Both the position numbers and the translations under genes were made by a program. From JBBROS01 sp965217935 (GTDB lineage Bacteria > Pseudomonadota > Alphaproteobacteria > Acetobacterales > Acetobacteraceae), in NCBI GenBank assembly GCA_965217935.1, contig OZ244581.1:1364001-1428000 (forward strand): DNA of 64,000 bases, read 5' to 3'. The notes under the pieces were generated by a model, which was not told where the DNA came from, ran no database searches, and saw nothing but the letters and a program-made list of their open reading frames with translations. Of the stretch, positions 8,475-16,842 are shown in pieces (position 1 is the first letter of the stretch; each line of letters begins with the position of its first letter).

Positions 8475-9276
8475 GCGCGTGGGCGCCCCCGCAGCCGTGC
8501 GCGCCGTGCTCCGCCTCCTGGCCGCCCATCATCACGAACACGCGCCCGCCCGCGCGCACGACCTCGATCTCGGCGCCGTACAGCCGCGACAGCACCGGGC
8601 CGGTCACCACCTCGCCGACCGCGCCGATCGCCGCCTGCCCGCCGCCCAGGTAGAGGACCCGGTCCATCGCTGCGAGCAGCGGGTTCAGCTCATGCGCCGT
8701 GAACAGCACCGTCAGCCCGAGCTCGCGTTGCAGGCGCTGCACGAGCTGCACGACTTCGCGTTGATGGCGGACATCGAGGCTCATCAGCGGCTCGTCCAGG
8801 AGCAGGAGCCTTGGCCGGCCCAGCAACGCCTGCGCCAGCAGGAGCCGCTGCCGCTCGCCGCCGGACAGCTGCATCAGCCGCCGCCGGGCCAAGGATTCGC
8901 CGCCGACCAGCGACAACGCCCTATCGATTTCCTTGCGCGCCGACCGGCTTGGCCACGGCAGGCCCCATCGGGCGCCGTCCGCCGCGCTGGCCACGAACTC
9001 CGCCCCGGTCATTCGCGGCCCCGCCACGTTGCTCCGCGCCTGCGGCATGTAGCCGATCCGCGGGTCGCCCCGGCGCGCCGCTTGCCCGAACAGCCGCACC
9101 GCGCCCTGCTGCGCCCGAACCAGGCCCAGCAAGGCGCGGAGCAGCGTGGTTTTGCCCGCCCCGTTCGGCCCCAGCACGCCCACGAACTCTCCGGCATGGA
9201 TCGAGAGCGAGACGGCCCGCAGGACCTGCCGCCCGCCGACCGCGAGCGTTACGCCGTCGAGCTCAATGCCGGTCAC
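8467..9276 (-). CDS. znuC: Zinc ABC transporter ATP-binding protein ZnuC
   Basis: The 269-aa ATPase has Walker A GPNGAGKTTLL at about residues 36-46, signature LSGGERQR and Walker B RLLLLDEP. The tail EHGAHGCGGAHAHV is rich in His and Cys. Such metal-binding tails are common in ZnuC-type ATPases and fit a zinc role. The start overlaps the znuA stop by ATGA. Confidence 0.93.
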   Translation of the reverse strand: MTGIELDGVTLAVGGRQVLRAVSLSIHAGEFVGVLGPNGAGKTTLLRALLGLVRAQQGAVRLFGQAARRGDPRIGYMPQARSNVAGPRMTGAEFVASAADGARWGLPWPSRSARKEIDRALSLVGGESLARRRLMQLSGGERQRLLLAQALLGRPRLLLLDEPLMSLDVRHQREVVQLVQRLQRELGLTVLFTAHELNPLLAAMDRVLYLGGGQAAIGAVGEVVTGPVLSRLYGAEIEVVRAGGRVFVMMGGQEAEHGAHGCGGAHAHV

Positions 9277-10151
9277 GGCTTGGCCGAGAGCGCCGCGTCG
9301 AGCGCCGCGAGCTGCTTCAGCATCCAGGTTTGATAATCCTGTCCCGCAGGCTCGGTCTCGCTCACGCCCACGACCGGAACGCCGCCGCGCTTGGCCAAAG
9401 CCAGCATCCGCTTGGCCGCAGGCCCGGTTGCCTGAGCGTTGTAGATCAGGGCACGGACGCGCTTCCGCTTCAGGTCCGTCTCGAACGCGGCCACGTCGGA
9501 CACGCGCGGCTCGGTCCCGTTCATCACCGAGGTCTGGAAACGCTCGTTGCGCATATCGAGGCCGATCGCCCGGGCCATCAGCCCGAACACCGGCTCGGTC
9601 GCGGTAACGGGCGTGCCGGCGAACTGCTTTCGCATGGCGGCCACTTTGGCATCGAGCGGTTCGAGGGACTTGAGAACGCTGTTCAGGCGGGCGGCGTAGG
9701 CATCCTTGTGCGCCGGGTTGGCCGTGGTCAGAGCCGCGGCCAGTGCCTTCGCGACGGCCGGCATGACGGCCGGGTCATACCAGAGATGCGGGTTGCCGCC
9801 CGCGTTCCAATCGCCCAGCGCTGAGGCCACCAGCACGGTGCGGTTCCTGGCCTCGGTGGCGCCGATCAGCTTGCTCATCCATGGGTCGTAGCCGGCGCCG
9901 TTGTAGATCACGATCCGAGCGGAGGAGAGGGCGCGGGCGACGGAAGGGCTTGCTTCGAACAAATGCGGGTCTTGGTCCGGATTGCTGAGGATGCTGCTGA
10001 TTGTCACGTCCGGACCAGCCACCTGGCTCGCCACGTCGCCGTAGACGCTTTCCGCGGCGACCAGCGTCAACGCCGGCGGCTTGGGCTGCGCCCACGCTGA
10101 CGCGCTCAATGACAGGCCTAGCAGCACGGCGGCGGCGGACGCGATCTTCAT
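9273..10151 (-). CDS. znuA: Periplasmic zinc-binding protein ZnuA
   Basis: This is the substrate-binding protein (cluster A-I) of the zinc importer. The start is the ATG at 10151, which gives a 292-aa precursor with signal peptide MKIASAAAVLLGLSLSASAWA. An upstream in-frame extension of 66 residues is not signal-like. Likely metal ligands include the His in DPHLFEAS and the His in GNPHLWYDP. The long His-rich loop found in many ZnuA proteins is missing, so specificity rests on the cluster and the operator. Confidence 0.92.
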   Translation of the reverse strand: MKIASAAAVLLGLSLSASAWAQPKPPALTLVAAESVYGDVASQVAGPDVTISSILSNPDQDPHLFEASPSVARALSSARIVIYNGAGYDPWMSKLIGATEARNRTVLVASALGDWNAGGNPHLWYDPAVMPAVAKALAAALTTANPAHKDAYAARLNSVLKSLEPLDAKVAAMRKQFAGTPVTATEPVFGLMARAIGLDMRNERFQTSVMNGTEPRVSDVAAFETDLKRKRVRALIYNAQATGPAAKRMLALAKRGGVPVVGVSETEPAGQDYQTWMLKQLAALDAALSAKP

Positions 10152-10184
10152 GGGGGAGCGCCTTCTCAATTGAACGGGGTATTT

Positions 10185-10199
10185 TGATACATTATAACA
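10185..10199 (-). promoter_or_regulatory. Putative Zur operator upstream of znuA
   Basis: On the znu coding strand the sequence is TGTTATAATGTATCA. It differs from the ideal dyad TGTTATAATATAACA at two positions. It sits 34 bp upstream of the znuA start, where a repressor would block transcription. The match is to the general proteobacterial Zur box as I know it. No zur gene is in the window. Confidence 0.7.
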
Positions 10200-10266
10200 T
10201 TGCCGGGTGTCGAGGAGGGCAGCAGAACGGAGCGGCGCGTGCATGCGGCATCGGGCCGTGCCATAA

Positions 10267-10378
10267 GGGCGGCGTCGGCAATGCGTGCGGCAGCACGTTG
10301 TCAAAGCTGCCCGGCAAAAAAGGTTCGGGGCGCCCGTTGGCCCAATCAAGTCGCAGCGGTCATGTGCGAACGAGTCCT
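10267..10378 (+). repeat. Family 2 hairpin repeat, copy 2a
   Basis: It starts GGGCGGCGTCGGCAATGCGT and contains the GTGCGGCAGCAC core and the AAAGCTGCCCGGCAAAA block. It ends near GAACGAGTCCT. The outer arms GGGCGGC and GCTGCCC still pair through one G-T wobble. It lies between znuA and the copper chaperone gene, about 50 bp before the latter. Confidence 0.75.
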
Positions 10379-10430
10379 CAATCCAAATTCGCGCGTCTTA
10401 GCATAGCGCGTCAGACCAGGAGGCCCGCCA

Positions 10431-10934
10431 ATGCGCCATCACCTGCTCGCTGCCGGGCTGCTTGTCCCGTGCTACTGCCTCGCCAACCCAGCACATGGCA
10501 TCGTCATCCAGGCCGCTGAAACGGCCGGGGTTCAGGCGCAGCAGCCCTGGGCGCGCGCCACCGCGCCTGGCCAGACCGTCGGGGCCGCCTACGTCACGCT
10601 GACCAGCCCGGCGGCCGACCGCCTCGTCGGCGGCAGCAGCACGGTTGCCAGCAGCGTCCAGGTGCACGAGATGTCGATGGACAATGGCATCATGCGGATG
10701 CGCCCGCTCAAGAATGGCCTGGTGCTGCCGGCTGGCCAGCCCACGCCTCTGGAGCCCGGCGGCTATCATCTCATGCTGATGGGCCTGAAGACGCCGCTCG
10801 TTGCCGGCCAGACATTTCCCTTGCAGCTCAGGTTCGAGCACGCCCCGCCCATGACCGTGGAGGTCAAGGTCGCGCCCATCGGCGCCCGCGGGCCGGACAC
10901 GGATCATCGCGCGAGGCCGGGACACAAGTCATGA
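10431..10934 (+). CDS. Periplasmic copper chaperone, PCu(A)C family
   Basis: The 167-aa precursor has an N-terminal signal region and a single PCu(A)C domain, which carries Cu(I) toward the CuA site of cytochrome oxidase. The ligand pattern is seen as H79, M81, M90, then H113 and M115 in YHLMLMGL. The stop overlaps the start of the SCO1-family gene (ATGA), so the pair is translationally coupled. Such pairs usually serve oxidase copper-centre assembly. No oxidase genes are in the window. Confidence 0.9.
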   Translation: MRHHLLAAGLLVPCYCLANPAHGIVIQAAETAGVQAQQPWARATAPGQTVGAAYVTLTSPAADRLVGGSSTVASSVQVHEMSMDNGIMRMRPLKNGLVLPAGQPTPLEPGGYHLMLMGLKTPLVAGQTFPLQLRFEHAPPMTVEVKVAPIGARGPDTDHRARPGHKS

Positions 10935-11545
10935 CGAACCGCCGCAGACTGCTCCTGCTGGCGCCGAGCGGCGTGCTTGCCGCGGGGCTCCTGGGCGCCG
11001 GCGCGTGGCTCACCTGGGGCCGCGACGAGCGCGATCCCCAGCCTATTCCCATAGGCGGTCCGTTCCAGCTCGAAGCCGCGGGCGGGCGCACGGTCACGGA
11101 CAAGGAGTTCCGCGGCCGATGGATGCTGGTCTACTTCGGCTACACCCACTGCCCGGACGCCTGCCCGACGGCGCTGCAGGACATGGCCGGCGCGCTGGAC
11201 GAGCTTGGCCAGGACGCCCGCAAAAAAGTCGCCGTCGTCTTCATCACAGTCGATCCTGCACGGGACACGCCGCAGGCGATGCAGGACTATGTCAGCGGCT
11301 TCGACGCGCCGATTACCGGGCTCAGCGGCAGCCCGGAGCAAATCGCCGCCGCTGCCCGCGCCTACCGTGTATACTACAAGCGGCACGACGAGGCTGGCGG
11401 GGATTACGCGATGGACCACAGCAGCATCATCTACGTGATGAACCCGAAGGGTCAGTTCGTCGGCAACTTCACCCACCAAACGACGCCGAACGCGATCGCC
11501 GCCAAGCTGCGGAGCTTGATGGGTTCGGCGGTTGCCGCCAGCTAA
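10931..11545 (+). CDS. SCO1/SenC family copper-binding protein
   Basis: The 204-aa thioredoxin-fold protein is anchored by one N-terminal membrane segment (about residues 7-28), with the domain in the periplasm. The metal-binding CPDAC motif (C74, C78) and the distal histidine H163 in MDHSS are all present. SCO proteins insert copper into, or reduce, the CuA site of cytochrome c oxidase. The stop codon is followed at once by a family 2 repeat, which may act as the transcript end. Confidence 0.93.
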   Translation: MTNRRRLLLLAPSGVLAAGLLGAGAWLTWGRDERDPQPIPIGGPFQLEAAGGRTVTDKEFRGRWMLVYFGYTHCPDACPTALQDMAGALDELGQDARKKVAVVFITVDPARDTPQAMQDYVSGFDAPITGLSGSPEQIAAAARAYRVYYKRHDEAGGDYAMDHSSIIYVMNPKGQFVGNFTHQTTPNAIAAKLRSLMGSAVAAS

Positions 11546-11657
11546 GGGCAGCGTCGGCAATTCGTGCGGCAGCACGCCGACAAAGCTGCCCGGCAAAATA
11601 AGGATTTGAGGCGCTCGTTCGCCCGATCGGTTTGGTGCGGTTATTTCCGAACGAGCC
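11546..11657 (+). repeat. Family 2 hairpin repeat, copy 2b (best-preserved)
   Basis: It begins one base after the SCO1 stop with GGGCAGCGTCGGCAATTCGT. The nested hairpin pairs GGGCAGC with GCTGCCC, GTCGG with CCGAC, and CGTGC with GCACG around a GGCA loop. The right part reads CGCTCGTTCGCCCGATCGG and ends GAACGAGCC. It abuts family 1 copy B without a gap. Confidence 0.85.
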
Positions 11658-11764
11658 CTAAGCGTCATCCCGCGGGACGGCTCGCCGTCACAACGCGGAA
11701 AATGATGCGTCTTTAAAGGCTTTCAGGCAGACACCCGTGGCACAAGCCGCCAATGTCTGCTTAG
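11658..11764 (-). repeat. Family 1 palindromic repeat, copy B (107 bp, inverted)
   Basis: It runs from CTAAGCGTCATCC to TGTCTGCTTAG, so it is copy D in reverse orientation and of the same length. The 18-bp hairpin is degraded here (several unpaired bases), but the inverted termini remain. It lies between two converging genes. Confidence 0.85.
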
Positions 11765-11804
11765 GCCATTGTCGTCCTGACTTTCCGCCCGGGACGATTG
11801 CAGT

Positions 11805-12836
11805 CTAATCCAGCCTCGCGCGCCAGATCCGCTCGGCTTTCGCGTCGGCGTCGGCGGCAGTGGTCGCCTCGCCCAGAGCGAGCAGCCCGAGCGCGACTGT
11901 CGCCCGCGCGACCTCCGCGCCGGGGCCGGCGCCGATGCGCCAGGCGTCGGACAGGCTGGCTGCGTGCTCCGGCATGGGCATCGCGGGCAACTCGATCTCG
12001 CCGCGTCCCGAGGCGTGGTCCAGCCAGTGCGCCTGCATGGGCTTGGCCGGGTTGCGCTCCGCCTCCCCTCCCCCGCCTTTGACGACGACCAGACGTTTGC
12101 GGCCGAGCCGTTCGGAGGTATCGAGGTGCAGCGCGATGTAGGGCGGATGGAACACGCCGTCGACGCTGGCCAACGCATCGAACGGGTTGAGCAACCGGGC
12201 CGCGGTGTTGATGGGGGAGCGCAGGCCCAGCAGGTTGCGGAGGCGGAGCAGGTTGTCGAACGCCGGGCACAGGGCGGCGAGCGGCAGGTAGGCGAAGTTG
12301 GCGGCTTCGAGTTGCTGGACGGCTTCGTTCTTGCCTTGGCACACGGGCAGGCCGAGGACGGCCAGGGCATCCGTGACCGGCGTGCCGCGGGTGAACTCGT
12401 TGCTGCCATGCATCAGGATGCGATGCCCGGCGCGGGCCAAGGCGAGGGCGGCCAGAAGGAACCAGGGAGCGCCGCGGGTCCGTCCGGCGCCATAGCTGGG
12501 CCAGTCGAGCGCGACCGGCTCGACGCCCGCGGGCAATCCTGCGCCGAGTTCGTGCCGGGCCGCTTCGACCAGCCCGGCGATCTCGTCCGCATCCTCGCCG
12601 CGGTAGCGCAACAGCATGAGGAACGCGCCGACCTGGTGCGGATCGGCTTCGCCCCGAAGCGCCATGCCGAGGGCCGCGCGGGCCTCGTCGCGGGTCAGCG
12701 CGCGGGAGCGGCCGGGGCCTCGGCCGAGCGTGCGGACATACTGCGCGAACGGGTGTTCCGAGATGACGGCGGCCGGGTCGGGACGGTGCTTCGGCCGCTC
12801 GCCCGATGGCTCGGGGAGCAAGCTGTCAGGCGGCAA
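11805..12836 (-). CDS. TrpD2/YbiB-like glycosyltransferase-family protein of the nitrate cluster
   Basis: The 343-aa protein resembles anthranilate phosphoribosyltransferase. The N-terminal helical domain (about residues 30-110) includes SRALTRDEARAALGMALRGE. A nucleoside phosphorylase-like alpha/beta domain contains ILMHGSNEFTRGTPVT in place of the TrpD PRPP loop. TrpD2 proteins such as YbiB bind nucleic acid and lack TrpD activity. Such genes are often placed in nitrate assimilation operons, with unknown purpose. It overlaps the end of the uroporphyrinogen methyltransferase gene by 11 bp. Confidence 0.8.
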   Translation of the reverse strand: MPPDSLLPEPSGERPKHRPDPAAVISEHPFAQYVRTLGRGPGRSRALTRDEARAALGMALRGEADPHQVGAFLMLLRYRGEDADEIAGLVEAARHELGAGLPAGVEPVALDWPSYGAGRTRGAPWFLLAALALARAGHRILMHGSNEFTRGTPVTDALAVLGLPVCQGKNEAVQQLEAANFAYLPLAALCPAFDNLLRLRNLLGLRSPINTAARLLNPFDALASVDGVFHPPYIALHLDTSERLGRKRLVVVKGGGGEAERNPAKPMQAHWLDHASGRGEIELPAMPMPEHAASLSDAWRIGAGPGAEVARATVALGLLALGEATTAADADAKAERIWRARLD

Positions 12837-13890
12837 CGCGGCGCTCCTGGCCGGGCGCCGCGGCCTGCTGCGTGTCGGCCAGGGCCACGACCGGACCGAT
12901 CAGCACGAGCATCGGGCCGTCGACCGCCGCCTTGGATACGGCCGCGGCGATTTCGGACAGGTCCGCACGCAGGCGGCGCTCGCTGGGCAGCGAGGCGTTC
13001 TCGACCGCGATGGCCGGGGTGGACGGCGCCATGCCGGCGGCGACCAGGCGGACTGCGAGCAGCGGCAGGGTCCTGACGCCCATGTAGACGGCAAGCGTGC
13101 CGCCGGCGCGGGCCAGGGCGGACCAGTCGTGCTCCGGCAGACGGTCGTCCGCGCCGTGGGCCGTGATCAGGTGCAGGCTGCGCGCGACGCCTCGATGGGT
13201 CAGCGGAATCCCCAGGCGGGCGGCGGTTGCCAGGGCCGCGGTGATGCCCGGGATGACCTCGGTTTCAACCCCGGCGGCGCGCAAGCTGTCCAGCTCCTCG
13301 CCGCCGCGGCCGAAGATGAACGGGTCGCCGCCCTTCAATCGGACCACGTGGCCGCCGGCCTTGGCGTGCCGCCCGATCAGGGCGTTGATCGCGGCCTGGC
13401 TCATCGCGTGGCGGCCGCAGCGCTTGCCGACGTCGATCATCCGCGCGCCCGGACGGGCCAGGGCCAGGATGTCGGCGCTGACAAGCTTGTCATACAGCAC
13501 GACATCGGCATCCCGCAGGGCGTCGAGGGCGCGGACGGTCAGCAGGTCGGCAGCGCCCGGCCCGGCGCCGACCAGGCTGACCCGCCCTGGCCGCTCGGGG
13601 CTGGTTCGGGAATAGCTGGCGCGCTTATTGCCGACGCCGTTTTTACCGCCGGGGAGCGCGCTGGCCAAGATCCCGCGTTCGGCCGCGGCCATGAGCGCCG
13701 GATGGTCCTGCGGGGCGAGCACGAGGGCGACGTTCGTGAGGTCGAGGCGCTCGTCCAAGCCGGCCGCCCGCACAGCGGCGCCGGCCTGCAGCATGGCGGC
13801 GGCTTCGGCGGGCGCGGGGCCGACGATCAGTACGGTGCGCCCTGACAGCATGAGCGAGACGGCCGGTTCAGGCCGGGGCGAGTTGGTCAC
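12826..13890 (-). CDS. cobA: Uroporphyrinogen-III C-methyltransferase (siroheme branch)
   Basis: The enzyme makes precorrin-2 from uroporphyrinogen III with SAM, supplying siroheme for the nitrite reductase encoded upstream. The SUMT domain occupies about residues 100-340. It has the VSLVGAGPGAADLLTVRALD start, the RLKGGDPFIFGRGGEE loop and the VIPGITAALATAA segment. The first 95 residues include LMLSGRTVLIVGPAPAEAAA and look like a shortened, degenerate CysG-type N-terminal domain. The NAD-binding glycine pattern is incomplete, so dehydrogenase activity is doubtful. Start may be 13890 or the ATG at 13851. Confidence 0.9.
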   Translation of the reverse strand: MTNSPRPEPAVSLMLSGRTVLIVGPAPAEAAAMLQAGAAVRAAGLDERLDLTNVALVLAPQDHPALMAAAERGILASALPGGKNGVGNKRASYSRTSPERPGRVSLVGAGPGAADLLTVRALDALRDADVVLYDKLVSADILALARPGARMIDVGKRCGRHAMSQAAINALIGRHAKAGGHVVRLKGGDPFIFGRGGEELDSLRAAGVETEVIPGITAALATAARLGIPLTHRGVARSLHLITAHGADDRLPEHDWSALARAGGTLAVYMGVRTLPLLAVRLVAAGMAPSTPAIAVENASLPSERRLRADLSEIAAAVSKAAVDGPMLVLIGPVVALADTQQAAAPGQERRVAA

Positions 13891-16507
13891 GGAGGATCTC
13901 CCTCAGCTCGGGGATGCAGGAACCGCAATTCGTGCCGGCGCGCAGGGCGGCGCCGACATCGGCCACGGTGGTGAGGCGCTGCCCGGCGATGGCGCCGCGC
14001 AAGGTCTCGAGCCCGACGGAAAAACAGGCGCAGACCAGCTTTTCCGACTCGCCGACCGGGCCGCCGCCGGCCAGCACGGAACGGCGCGCGGCGTCGGCGA
14101 TCGGTCCGGCCAGCAGGGCGGACAGCGCCTGGTGCGACGGAAGCGCAGCACCGCGGCTGGTCAGGTAAAGGCATGACAGCAGCCGTCCTTCGCGCATGGC
14201 GGCGAAGCGCCAGACGCCGCGGCTCGGGTCCGCCATCTCCATGATCTCCGCCTCGCCTGCCGCCATCAGTGAATGAGCGTAGGTGGCGAGCGACCCGGCG
14301 TCCGGCAAGGGTTCCGGGCTGGCGAGGTTGAAGGCGTGGCCGTGCTCGATCGGGATGCGGGACCAGACGATGCCGTCCGGTCGGATCGCGTGGGCGTGCA
14401 GCAGCAGGCCGCGCCACGCGGTGGCGACGGGGGTCACTGCGAGCGGGGTGGCCTTCAGCTCCGGCTGGCCGGACAGCGGATCGACCGCGGGGGCGACCAG
14501 GGCGCCGATCGGGCCGGATGAGCTGAAGGCATCGGTCCAGTGCATCGGGACGAACGCCTCGCCGGGGCGCTGCCCGGGGTCGATGGCGGCGCGGAGCACG
14601 GTGCTGCCGTGCGCGGTGGCGAGTCTGACGAGGCCGTCGGCGGCAATGCCGAGGCTCGCGGCGTCGTCGGGGTGCAGGGAGGCGAAGGGTTCGGCGACAT
14701 GCTGCACCAGGCGCGGGACGAGGCCGGTGCGGGTCATGGTGTGCCACTGGTCGCGGACGCGCCCGGTGTTGAGCAGCATGGGGTATCGGGCGCTGCGGGC
14801 GTTCGCGGGCGGGCGCCAGACCGTGGGAACGATGCGGGCGCGCCCATCCTCGGTGGGGAAGCCGCCGTTGGCGAACAGCCGCCCGCCCGTCTTGCCGCCG
14901 GCGGGCGCGGGCCATTGCAGCGGCGGCATGGCGTCATAGTCGTCGTCGCCGATGCTGGCCAGCGCGCCGAGGTCGAGCGGGCGGGTCCCGTCGTTCTCGA
15001 ACGCGGTGAGTGCTGCGTGCTCGCGGAACACGGCGGCGGCGCCGGGCCAGGCGAAGCGCTCGGCCCAGCCCATGCGGCGCCCGACCTCGGCCAGCATCCA
15101 CCAGTCGGGGCGCGCTTCCCCGGGCGCGGGGCGGAAGGCGCGTTGCCGGGTGATGCGCCGTTCGGAGTTGGTAACGGTGCCGCTGCGCTCGCCCCAGCCG
15201 GCGGCGGGCAGCACGACGTGGGCGAGCCGGGTGGTGTCGGTGGGCCAGATGTCGCTGACCACGACGAAGGGGCAGCGGGCGAGCGCCTCGCGGACGTGGC
15301 CGGCGCGGGGGAGGCTGTCGGCGGGGTTGGTGCAGATGATCCAGATGGCGCGGATCGTGCCGTCATGCACGGCGTCGAACAGGTCGATGGCCTTGAGGCC
15401 AGGCTTGGCGGCCATCGCGGGCGCTTGCCAGAAGCGGCGGAGGCGGTCGGCGGCGCCCGGCTGGTCGAACCGCATATGGGCCGCGAGCTGGTTCGACAGG
15501 CCGCCGACCTCGCGCCCGCCCATCGCGTTCGGCTGCCCGGTCACGCTGAACGGCCCGGCGCCGTAGCAGCCGATCCGCCCCGTGGCCAGGTGCACGTTGA
15601 TGATGCTGTTCACCTTGTCCGTCCCGGCGGACGACTGGTTCACGCCTTGAGAATAGACGGTGACGGTGCGGGGAACGTCGGCGAACCAGGCGTAGAACAG
15701 GTCGATGTCGGCCTGGTCAAGCCCGGTGATGGTGGCGACATCGACGCCCCGCGCAGCATCCAGCGCCTGCTGGAGGCCGGTGGTGTTAGCCGCCGCCCAC
15801 TTCTGATCGACCGCGCCAGCCCCGTCGAGGTGCGCGAGCAACCCGGCGAACAACGCCACGTCGCTGCCCGGCGTGAGCTTCAGGTGCAGGTCGGCGGCCT
15901 CGCAGGTGGCGGTCCGGCGCGGATCGACCACGACGACGCGGGTGCCGCGCTTGGCCCGGGCGGCTTGCAACCGTTGGAACAGCACCGGATGGCACCAGGC
16001 GAAGTTGCTGCCGACCAGGACGACAAGGTCGGCGTGCTCCAAGTCTTCATAGGTGCCGGGAACGATGTCCGCCCCGAACGCCCGCACATGCCCGGCAACC
16101 GACGAGGCCATGCACAGGCGCGAGTTGGTGTCGATATTGCCGCTGCCGATGAAGCCTTTCATCAGCTTGTTGGCGACGTAGTAATCCTCGGTCAGGCATT
16201 GGCCGGAGACGTAGAACGCGACGCTGTCCGGCCCGTGCTCGGCGATGGCGTCCCGGAAACGGCTGGCGATGAGGCCGAGCGCGCTGTCCCAGTCGGTGCG
16301 GGCGCCGTCGATGACCGGGTGCAGCAGGCGCCCGGTATCGTCGATGGTCTCGGCGAGGGCCGCCCCCTTGCTGCAGATGCGGCCGTAGTTCGCCGGGTGC
16401 GCCGGATCGGGAACGACGCTGCCGTCGGGCTTGGCGACGACGCCGCAGCCGACGCCGCAATAGGGGCAGGTGGTGCGGACGTTTGCTGGGGGTGCGGCCT
16501 CGCTCAT
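13868..16507 (-). CDS. nasA: Assimilatory nitrate reductase catalytic subunit NasA
   Basis: This cytoplasmic molybdopterin enzyme reduces nitrate to nitrite. The 879-aa protein starts with a [4Fe-4S] site (C14, C17, C21, C45). The molybdopterin oxidoreductase domain follows, with SNFAWCHPVLFQR and the QPNAMGGREVGG signature. A molydopterin dinucleotide-binding domain at about 590-700 includes NTGRVRDQWHTMTRTG. The C-terminus carries a BFD-like [2Fe-2S] domain (CACFSVG with NCGSC). That domain is typical of NasA forms taking electrons from NADH- or ferredoxin-linked partners. The start overlaps the nirD stop by ATGA. Confidence 0.96.
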   Translation of the reverse strand: MSEAAPPANVRTTCPYCGVGCGVVAKPDGSVVPDPAHPANYGRICSKGAALAETIDDTGRLLHPVIDGARTDWDSALGLIASRFRDAIAEHGPDSVAFYVSGQCLTEDYYVANKLMKGFIGSGNIDTNSRLCMASSVAGHVRAFGADIVPGTYEDLEHADLVVLVGSNFAWCHPVLFQRLQAARAKRGTRVVVVDPRRTATCEAADLHLKLTPGSDVALFAGLLAHLDGAGAVDQKWAAANTTGLQQALDAARGVDVATITGLDQADIDLFYAWFADVPRTVTVYSQGVNQSSAGTDKVNSIINVHLATGRIGCYGAGPFSVTGQPNAMGGREVGGLSNQLAAHMRFDQPGAADRLRRFWQAPAMAAKPGLKAIDLFDAVHDGTIRAIWIICTNPADSLPRAGHVREALARCPFVVVSDIWPTDTTRLAHVVLPAAGWGERSGTVTNSERRITRQRAFRPAPGEARPDWWMLAEVGRRMGWAERFAWPGAAAVFREHAALTAFENDGTRPLDLGALASIGDDDYDAMPPLQWPAPAGGKTGGRLFANGGFPTEDGRARIVPTVWRPPANARSARYPMLLNTGRVRDQWHTMTRTGLVPRLVQHVAEPFASLHPDDAASLGIAADGLVRLATAHGSTVLRAAIDPGQRPGEAFVPMHWTDAFSSSGPIGALVAPAVDPLSGQPELKATPLAVTPVATAWRGLLLHAHAIRPDGIVWSRIPIEHGHAFNLASPEPLPDAGSLATYAHSLMAAGEAEIMEMADPSRGVWRFAAMREGRLLSCLYLTSRGAALPSHQALSALLAGPIADAARRSVLAGGGPVGESEKLVCACFSVGLETLRGAIAGQRLTTVADVGAALRAGTNCGSCIPELREILRDQLAPA

Positions 16508-16836
16508 TCAGAGAGGGCGACCTGCACGCGCCCCTCCAGCACGCGCGCGCGGAAGACCTGGGTGCAGCCCTCGTCCGGCGCGCGGGCCTGCCCGTCCGCA
16601 AGCGCGATCACCCAGTTGTGCAGCGGGCAGGTCACGTTGTTGCCGTGGACGATGCCTTGCGAGAGCTTGCCCTGCCTGTGCGGGCAGCGGTCGTCGAGGG
16701 CGAACACGGCGTCGTCCAGGGTGCGGAACACGGCGATGTCGCCGCGGCGGGTGGCGACCACGCGGGCGCCCTGGCGCGGGATGTCGTCCAGCGTGCCCAC
16801 GTCGAGCCAACGGGACGCGAGATCGAAGCCGTCCAT
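16504..16836 (-). CDS. nirD: Nitrite reductase small subunit NirD
   Basis: The 110-aa Rieske-fold subunit partners NirB. All four Rieske ligands are visible (C51-x-H53 and C70-x2-H73), so a [2Fe-2S] centre is possible; some NirD proteins have lost them. It begins 6 bp after nirB and overlaps nasA. Confidence 0.94.
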   Translation of the reverse strand: MDGFDLASRWLDVGTLDDIPRQGARVVATRRGDIAVFRTLDDAVFALDDRCPHRQGKLSQGIVHGNNVTCPLHNWVIALADGQARAPDEGCTQVFRARVLEGRVQVALSE

Positions 16837-16842
16837 CCGCCG

